NCBI GenBank assembly: GCA_035646975.1
Contig: DASROJ010000049.1
Coordinates: 1-10,592 of the forward strand
Length of the DNA: 10,592 nt
Source: DASROJ01 sp035646975
Lineage (GTDB): Bacteria > Acidobacteriota > Polarisedimenticolia > JACPZX01 > DASXTC01
Direction: 5' to 3'
In this document: positions 5,786-10,592 of the stretch, piece after piece
Position numbering within the stretch: the stretch's first letter is position 1
Layout: every line of letters starts with the position of its first letter
The notes under the pieces: generated by a model
The model's database searches: none
The model's input: the letters and a program-made list of their open reading frames with translations, nothing else
Told to the model about the DNA's origin: nothing
Made by a program: the position numbers and the translations under genes

Positions 5786-6949
5786 ATGAGCCCACCTTCA
5801 CACGCATCGGGGGCATTTTCTTTTGAACTGACCCTGCTGACAGGTCTGGCAATCGTGCTGTCTTTCCACACCGCCGCGGACTGTTGCCCCGTCGGCCATG
5901 CCTGCCTGGATCAAGCCACCGTCGAACGAGCCCCCGCGGCTGACGCCCTTGAAAGGGCGGCCCGGTGCCTGGCGCGCGATCAGGTCGACGGGGCGTTTCG
6001 GGATCCATATCTCAGCTACGTCTATCCGGCCGAGAATCTGCCCGTTGCCTCCACCATCCCGGGGCCGAGGCTCACCTACAGGAGGGTCGACGCCGATGTG
6101 GTGCTGGCGCTGCTGGCGCGCCACGGCGCGCCGCCCGAGCCGCTCGCCGCGGCGGTGCGGCAGGCGGAGAAGACCTTGAAAGAGATCGTTCCGGTCTGGC
6201 GCGATGCGGGCCTGGACAACGTGCGTCGAGGGGCCAGACAGGGGGGAGTCGCGCTGGACACCTTCTGTATCGTGGGCTGGCTGAATCAGGACGACGCGAT
6301 GGCCCGCGTGGTCGCCGACGCATTGGACGGCGATGGCTGGCTGCCCGGCGCGCTGTACGACGATGGCGAAGAGCGGTTCCGTCTTGCGGCCGACGAGTCC
6401 TGGTGCGTGCGGCTTCTGGTCACGACGCATCCGGGATTGGGGGGCGCCGCCCGCGTGGTGGATCGGATCGCCGGACAGCTCAAACGCGACGCGCAGGCCG
6501 ACCCGGGCGGCCGGGGCGTTTTCTATGAAGCGTGGCACCTGGCCATGGCGCTGGAGAAGGCTGGCCCGGCGTACGCGGACATCCGGCATCGGGCCGTCGC
6601 TGTCCTGCGTGCATGGGCCCTTTTGCACGAAGCGGCCACCGACGAGCATGCCGAGCGTCGGGCCGCCGACATCATGGAGTGGGCGAACCTCGCGTCGGGT
6701 GACGTCCTGGATCCGGTGGAGGATCGTGCATTGACCCTGCGTGTCGTGCAGATTCTGTTGCGCAGCCAGTCCGAAGATGGATGCTGGCGGTTCCCGCCCG
6801 ATTCCACCGGACGCGCCGAGTCGGCAACGAGCTTTCTCACGTTGCGCGCGATGCTGGCGCTGGCGTCCTACGGCGACGAGGTCTGGCCCATCACCACGAG
6901 CCCGGGGGACGCGGGAGTCGCGGCGGGCGTGCCGCCTCCTGCGCCATAG
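5786..6949 (+). CDS. Secreted alpha/alpha-toroid-like protein, function unknown
   Basis: This is a 387-residue protein. A hydrophobic stretch near residues 14-28 (LTLLTGLAIVLSF) looks like an export signal, though the residues before it come from the inverted-repeat arm and lack the usual basic residues. The rest is helical. Near the C-terminus is a QW-like motif, Q328-x2-D331-G-x-W334, followed by SATSFLTLRAMLALASYG. An earlier segment reads FYEAWHLAMALEKAG. These recall helical-hairpin repeats of the terpenoid-cyclase/prenyltransferase toroid fold. The cyclase acid motif DxDD is absent, so no cyclase activity is claimed. No good Shine-Dalgarno precedes ATG 5786. Either translation is nearly leaderless or a later start is used. 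The last 27 codons overlap the convergent CHAT gene. The gene frame is fairly secure; the family assignment is tentative. Confidence 0.65.
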   Translation: MSPPSHASGAFSFELTLLTGLAIVLSFHTAADCCPVGHACLDQATVERAPAADALERAARCLARDQVDGAFRDPYLSYVYPAENLPVASTIPGPRLTYRRVDADVVLALLARHGAPPEPLAAAVRQAEKTLKEIVPVWRDAGLDNVRRGARQGGVALDTFCIVGWLNQDDAMARVVADALDGDGWLPGALYDDGEERFRLAADESWCVRLLVTTHPGLGGAARVVDRIAGQLKRDAQADPGGRGVFYEAWHLAMALEKAGPAYADIRHRAVAVLRAWALLHEAATDEHAERRAADIMEWANLASGDVLDPVEDRALTLRVVQILLRSQSEDGCWRFPPDSTGRAESATSFLTLRAMLALASYGDEVWPITTSPGDAGVAAGVPPPAP

Positions 6950-9900
6950 CTCACCAGTCCCGCCCAGAAAAAAGGATGGTCGAGCGGGCGGCCGGCGTCA
7001 TCCGACACGCGGCCGGCGATCAGGTCTCGCTGAAGCTGCGCCACGGCCTCGGCGACCGTCCGCCCCTCGAGCCGGCTGTAGAGCTGCGGCATGATCCGGG
7101 TGGAGGCGCGATCCTGCACTTCCCATAGTCCGGCCACGACCGCCCCGGCGCCGGCCGACAGGAACGCCCGCGCGAGTCCAATCCGCTCGTCGCCGCGCGG
7201 GTCGTCGCGAGCCATGCCGGCGTCCTGGCCAGTGCCACAACCGCTCAGCACGACCAGCGAGGCGCCGATCCGCATGTCGGCGATTTCTCCGGCTTCCAGC
7301 CTGCCGTCCTCCCCGTCGCCGGGTGACAGCGCGATGTAGGACCGCGCCGGTGCGACACGATCGATGCGTCCGTGCGCCGCGAGGTGGATTCGATCGAACT
7401 GGGCGGCGCGCTGTCGCACCAGGGCCTCGCGCGCGCCCGGCCCGATGAACAGCTCGCCACCGGGGCCGGACAGCCGCATCACGGCCTGGGCTTCTTCCGC
7501 CGCGCCGGGCAGTCGCCCGGTCGGGTCGGCCCCTTCGGGATCGCCAAGAGCCAGAATGCGAGCGGGTGTCACGCTGCGGGCGGCGGCGATCGACACGGGG
7601 CGGGAAGAGGCCGCCGGCGTCGCGCCGCCGCGACGAGACAGCAGCGATTCGGCAGCCGGCAGGATCGAGATGCTCCAGCTCTCGATGAGACGGCGTTGCT
7701 GCCACTCGAGCGCCGCGAAGGGCAGCCCATGCAGCGCGCCGTTGGGCACGAACAGCAGGTGACGCGACGCGGCCACGTCCTGCGCAAGCGGTGTCATGAG
7801 CACCGCGCCGAGCTTGCGCATGGCGGATCGCCACGCCTGAGTCACCGTCGCGTCGGAAGGCTCGGCCCGGCCGGGATAGCGCGCGACATCCAGGAGTTCG
7901 TTGAATTCCTTCGGCACGCGGATGGAACGCGGCGTCAGCCCGTCACGCCGCAGCACGAACGCCATCAGCTCGTCTTTCACGAAAAAGAAATCAATGAGCG
8001 TTTCGTCCGGGAGCAGCAGCGAGCGGAGCCGATCGGTGGACAGGGCCGGCGCCGGCAGCAGCCCGGCGTGCGACTGCCGGCGTCCGTTGCCGCGTTGATC
8101 GTCCCCGTAGCCGGCATGGAAGCCGGCAGACACTCCGTCCTCGTCGGCGGAGACAAAACCGGCCGGGACCAGCCGCTCCGCGAAGGTCCGGGCCTTTGCG
8201 GCCCGGGCGGCCATGTAGGCCTTCTCCGGTTCGCCGCGCGCGCGCAACGTCTTCACCAGCGCTCTGTACGGCTCGATGCGGTCTTCCTGGATGGCGGCGC
8301 GCCAGGCCGGCAGGCGCACCCCGGCGCGCAGCGACTCCACCTCCGTCACCGAACGCTGGTATTCGGCCACGGCGCGCGCGGTGTCACCGGATGCTTCGGC
8401 CAGCCGGCCGAGGTCGTACCGGATCTCCCAGTCGAACTCGGCGATCCGGCGGCCATGAGCGACCCGGGCGATCCGATCGAGGGCGGCGCGCGCCCTGGCG
8501 AGGTCGCCGGCTTCGAGCGCCGCGTCGGCTTCGACCAGCCCGGTCAGCGACACGCCACGCAGATCGCCGGAGGCCAGGAAGGTCCCGGTGCTGCGGGCCA
8601 GCAGATCCAGACCGACGGCGCGGCCCGACGGACCCGAAGCCATCTCGATCTCGGCAAGATGCGCCATCGCCTCGGCCTTCTCGCGATTCATCTCGGGTCG
8701 GTCGAGCGCGTCGATGGCGCGGCGCAGCGCCGTGCGGGCTCCTTCCGCGTCGCCGGCGCGCCACTTCATGGCGCCGATGGCGATCGAGGTGCGCGCGCTG
8801 CCCCGCACATCGCCCGTTTCGTCGAAGAGGCGTTCCCCCTTTTCCATCTCGTCGAGCGCCGCGGTCCTGTTGCCCAGACCCGCAAGCAGCCTTCCCAGGT
8901 TCGTCCGGCAGGAGGCTTCCATGTCCTTGCGCGAGGCGGCCATCGCCTGCTGCAAAGCCTTGCGCACCCAGGTGACAGCCCCCTCGTAGTCGCCCAGGTA
9001 GTAGAGTGCGACGGCTCGGGCCTGATGCAGCTCGCTCAGGACGGCGGGCACTTCGACACCGGCAAGCCCGGCCTCGGCGCTGTCCAGAAACGGCGGTGTC
9101 TCGGCGTAACGTCCTTCTTCCAGCAGCAGGTTCGCCTCGGCGACATCGATCTGTCCTCGCAGCATGTCGTCGGTGCCGGCAATGAGCTGACGCGCGCTGT
9201 GCAGCAGGCGGCGCGCCTCGGCAAAATCTCCACGTTTGGTCGCGTTGTTCGACAGGTTGTACTCGGCGCCGGCCTGCTGGACCGGCATGTCACCGGCACG
9301 CGCGAACTCGGCGGCCCGCGCCAGGCGACGCGCGGCCTTTCCCAGATCACCGCGGGCGCTGTCCACCGCCGCCAGGTTGATCTCCGCCGCCCAGCTGGCC
9401 CCGGCGTCCGGGATCTCGGCTCCGAGGCGGGCCACCTCGCGGGAAAGGGTCTCGGCCGTATCGTAGTCGGCTGTATTGACCGCGAGACTGCTGAGACTCT
9501 CCAGGACGGTGGCCTCGCCGACACGATCGCCGATGGAACGCGACAGTCGCAGCGTCTCGCCGAGCGCGGCGCGCTCGGCGGCGAATTCTCCGAGATCTTC
9601 CATCGCGTACGCGCGATTCATGCCGACGGCGGCCAGCAGCACCTGGTCGCCCGTGCGCAGACCCGCCGCCTGCGCCTGGTCGAGGACCGCCAGCGCATTG
9701 CGCGTTTCTCCTTTCACGGTGAGGCTCGCGGCCTGGTTCAGCAGGGTCCGGGCCTCGAGCCGCAGGTCCTTGAGCTCGCGGAAGATCGAGAGCACCCGTT
9801 CGTAGCCGGCCAGCGCCTCGTCCTGACGGCCGGCATTGGACGCGAGCCTGGCGGTTTCCTTGTCCTGGCGCGCCTGCTCGCGCAGGACGCGCTGGTCGGG

Positions 9901-10227
9901 CGACCAGGAACGGAAGGTCGCGATTCTCTCGACGAGAAAGGAGTCGGCGAAGGCCTGCTGATAGGCGCGCGCCAGCTGGTCGACCAGGCCCGGCGTATCG
10001 AAATTGGTGGTCCTGAGCAGGATCTCCACCGCCTCGAACGTGCCGGCGCGATCGGCGGCCACCAGGCGCGCGATGCCCCGGTGGTCGGCCCGGGCCAGGG
10101 CCGCTTCCGCTTTCTCGATGAGAGCCGGAGCCTCCGACTCGCCGGCGATGCCGGGCGCCGGAGCTGGAAGTGCCGTACCCAGCAATACCAGCAGGACGCG
10201 CCACAGGCCGGTACGGATGTCTCTCAT
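6868..10227 (-). CDS. Secreted TPR-CHAT domain protein (caspase-like peptidase)
   Basis: This 1119-residue protein has a Sec-type signal peptide (about 1-29: basic start, LWRVLLVLLG core, APGIAG cleavage region). Residues about 31-640 are a long array of TPR-like helical repeats rich in Ala, Leu and Arg. The CHAT domain spans about 733-1095, from LLPDETLIDFFF to HPFFWAGLVSYG. The caspase-type dyad is present: H952 in HLAAHGR and C997 in LSGCGTG, 45 residues apart. CHAT proteins include separase-related and gasdermin-activating proteases. This one is predicted to act outside the cytoplasm, with the TPRs as regulatory or docking surface. An ATG at 10338 would lack a signal peptide and overlap the upstream gene. 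ATG 10227 gives an ATGA overlap with that gene and a clean signal peptide. The substrate is unknown. The 27-residue tail after the CHAT fold overlaps the convergent gene. Confidence 0.92.
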   Translation of the reverse strand: MRDIRTGLWRVLLVLLGTALPAPAPGIAGESEAPALIEKAEAALARADHRGIARLVAADRAGTFEAVEILLRTTNFDTPGLVDQLARAYQQAFADSFLVERIATFRSWSPDQRVLREQARQDKETARLASNAGRQDEALAGYERVLSIFRELKDLRLEARTLLNQAASLTVKGETRNALAVLDQAQAAGLRTGDQVLLAAVGMNRAYAMEDLGEFAAERAALGETLRLSRSIGDRVGEATVLESLSSLAVNTADYDTAETLSREVARLGAEIPDAGASWAAEINLAAVDSARGDLGKAARRLARAAEFARAGDMPVQQAGAEYNLSNNATKRGDFAEARRLLHSARQLIAGTDDMLRGQIDVAEANLLLEEGRYAETPPFLDSAEAGLAGVEVPAVLSELHQARAVALYYLGDYEGAVTWVRKALQQAMAASRKDMEASCRTNLGRLLAGLGNRTAALDEMEKGERLFDETGDVRGSARTSIAIGAMKWRAGDAEGARTALRRAIDALDRPEMNREKAEAMAHLAEIEMASGPSGRAVGLDLLARSTGTFLASGDLRGVSLTGLVEADAALEAGDLARARAALDRIARVAHGRRIAEFDWEIRYDLGRLAEASGDTARAVAEYQRSVTEVESLRAGVRLPAWRAAIQEDRIEPYRALVKTLRARGEPEKAYMAARAAKARTFAERLVPAGFVSADEDGVSAGFHAGYGDDQRGNGRRQSHAGLLPAPALSTDRLRSLLLPDETLIDFFFVKDELMAFVLRRDGLTPRSIRVPKEFNELLDVARYPGRAEPSDATVTQAWRSAMRKLGAVLMTPLAQDVAASRHLLFVPNGALHGLPFAALEWQQRRLIESWSISILPAAESLLSRRGGATPAASSRPVSIAAARSVTPARILALGDPEGADPTGRLPGAAEEAQAVMRLSGPGGELFIGPGAREALVRQRAAQFDRIHLAAHGRIDRVAPARSYIALSPGDGEDGRLEAGEIADMRIGASLVVLSGCGTGQDAGMARDDPRGDERIGLARAFLSAGAGAVVAGLWEVQDRASTRIMPQLYSRLEGRTVAEAVAQLQRDLIAGRVSDDAGRPLDHPFFWAGLVSYGAGGGTPAATPASPGLVVMGQTSSP

Positions 10228-10592
10228 TGGATCTCGAACGGGATGGGACGTGTTTCGGCGACGACACGGTCGAGCGCCCGGGCGCGCAGCTTCCAGATGA
10301 GGGCCCCGCGCGGCGGGCGCGGGCGATCGGAAGGCCATCGCGCGGAGGTCACATCGGCGCCGAGCTGCAACGACAGCAGCGTCTCTCCGGTGGCGTTGGA
10401 CACCTCGAGGTCGTACCGATCGGCCGCCGGCACAGGCTGCCAGCTGAACGCCAGATCGTCCGGGGCGACCACCGCGCCTCCCGGTGGGGTCACGGAGCCG
10501 AAGACATTTTCGGGCGAGCCGCGAAACTCGGCCGGCGGTTCAGCGCGCGAGGTGAACAGGATGCCCAACGCCGCCCCCGCCACGACGAGGGC
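10224..10592 (-). CDS. Membrane-anchored protein, C-terminal part (anti-sigma-like), partial
   Basis: The frame is open to the right edge, so the gene begins outside the window and 122 residues are visible. They start inside a membrane helix (ALVVAGAALGILF) and continue as an extracytoplasmic domain. This has a Pro-rich linker and a small beta domain with FSWQPVPAADRYDLEV, typical of a fibronectin-III-like fold. Single-pass proteins of this shape beside TPR-CHAT genes are often the C-terminal halves of zinc-finger anti-sigma factors, in clusters with an ECF sigma factor. The cytoplasmic half that would prove this is not visible. It overlaps the CHAT gene by 4 bases, so the two are translationally coupled. 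A GTG at 10583 would be an internal start only. Confidence 0.75.
   Translation of the reverse strand, partial: ALVVAGAALGILFTSRAEPPAEFRGSPENVFGSVTPPGGAVVAPDDLAFSWQPVPAADRYDLEVSNATGETLLSLQLGADVTSARWPSDRPRPPRGALIWKLRARALDRVVAETRPIPFEIQ

Larger units (their letters stand above)
5667..5821. mobile_element. MITE-like element with perfect 28-bp terminal inverted repeats
   Basis: The arms 5667-5694 and 5794-5821 are perfect reverse complements over 28 bases (AGAAAATGCC... and ...GGCATTTTCT), separated by 99 bases with no plausible gene. A 155-bp unit with long terminal inverted repeats and no transposase is the layout of a miniature inverted-repeat transposable element or a large REP-type unit. I see no clear target-site duplication. 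The right arm is translated as residues 4-12 of the next gene (PSHASGAFS). If transcribed through, the arms would form a very stable long hairpin that could also end transcription of the signalling operon. Confidence 0.6.

Noticed and set aside
10228..10338. 37-codon extension of the CHAT protein
   Set aside because: It overlaps the upstream gene in another frame, is Arg/Pro-rich and would bury the clear signal peptide that begins at 10227.
1..10592. CRISPR array, tRNA/rRNA genes, transposase or integrase
   Set aside because: No short regularly spaced repeats, no cloverleaf or rRNA-like segments and no recombinase motifs were seen by eye on either strand.

Overview
The window is uniformly GC-rich with tightly packed genes, many sharing 4-25 bp overlaps. 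Signal-peptide proteins, a secreted TPR-CHAT protein and a membrane protein resembling an anti-sigma factor point to a high-GC, probably Gram-negative bacterium such as an Acidobacteriota or proteobacterial lineage. No rRNA, tRNA or marker gene fixes the taxonomy, so this is only an impression.

Left part (1-1150): the 3' end of a gene built of 162-residue tandem repeats, a strong bidirectional hairpin terminator, and a small convergent gene for a four-cysteine zinc-ribbon-like protein. A 429-bp intergenic region (1151-1579) follows. It holds NarL/ComA-like inverted half-sites and a possible -24/-12 promoter.

Centre (1580-5612): the main discovery candidate. Four overlapping genes on the + strand encode (1) a 65-aa peptide ending in Lys-Pro-Trp-Phe, (2) a diverged polyprenyl-diphosphate-synthase-fold protein, (3) a sensor kinase with about ten membrane helices and an HPK7-type (HisKA_3) core, and (4) a NarL/FixJ response regulator. 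This is the component set of the Bacillus ComQXPA quorum-sensing system: prenyltransferase, Trp-prenylated pheromone precursor, multipass sensor and regulator. Here the order is X-Q-P-A and the DNA does not look like Firmicutes. In the proposed model the ComQ-like enzyme prenylates the C-terminal Trp of the peptide, the exported lipopeptide is sensed by the ComP-like kinase, and the ComA-like regulator changes transcription, possibly at the half-sites upstream of the operon.

Junction (5613-5785): a 155-bp element with perfect 28-bp terminal inverted repeats that resembles a MITE. Its right arm forms the first codons of the next gene, and its interior holds a promoter-like sequence and a small hairpin followed by Ts.

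Right part (5786-10592): a secreted, unrecognised helical protein with a QW-like motif of alpha/alpha-toroid (terpenoid cyclase-like) proteins. It is convergent, with an 82-bp overlap, to a two-gene minus-strand operon: a membrane-anchored protein (truncated by the window edge) that resembles the C-terminal part of an anti-sigma factor, then a 1119-aa secreted TPR-CHAT protein with an intact His/Cys dyad.
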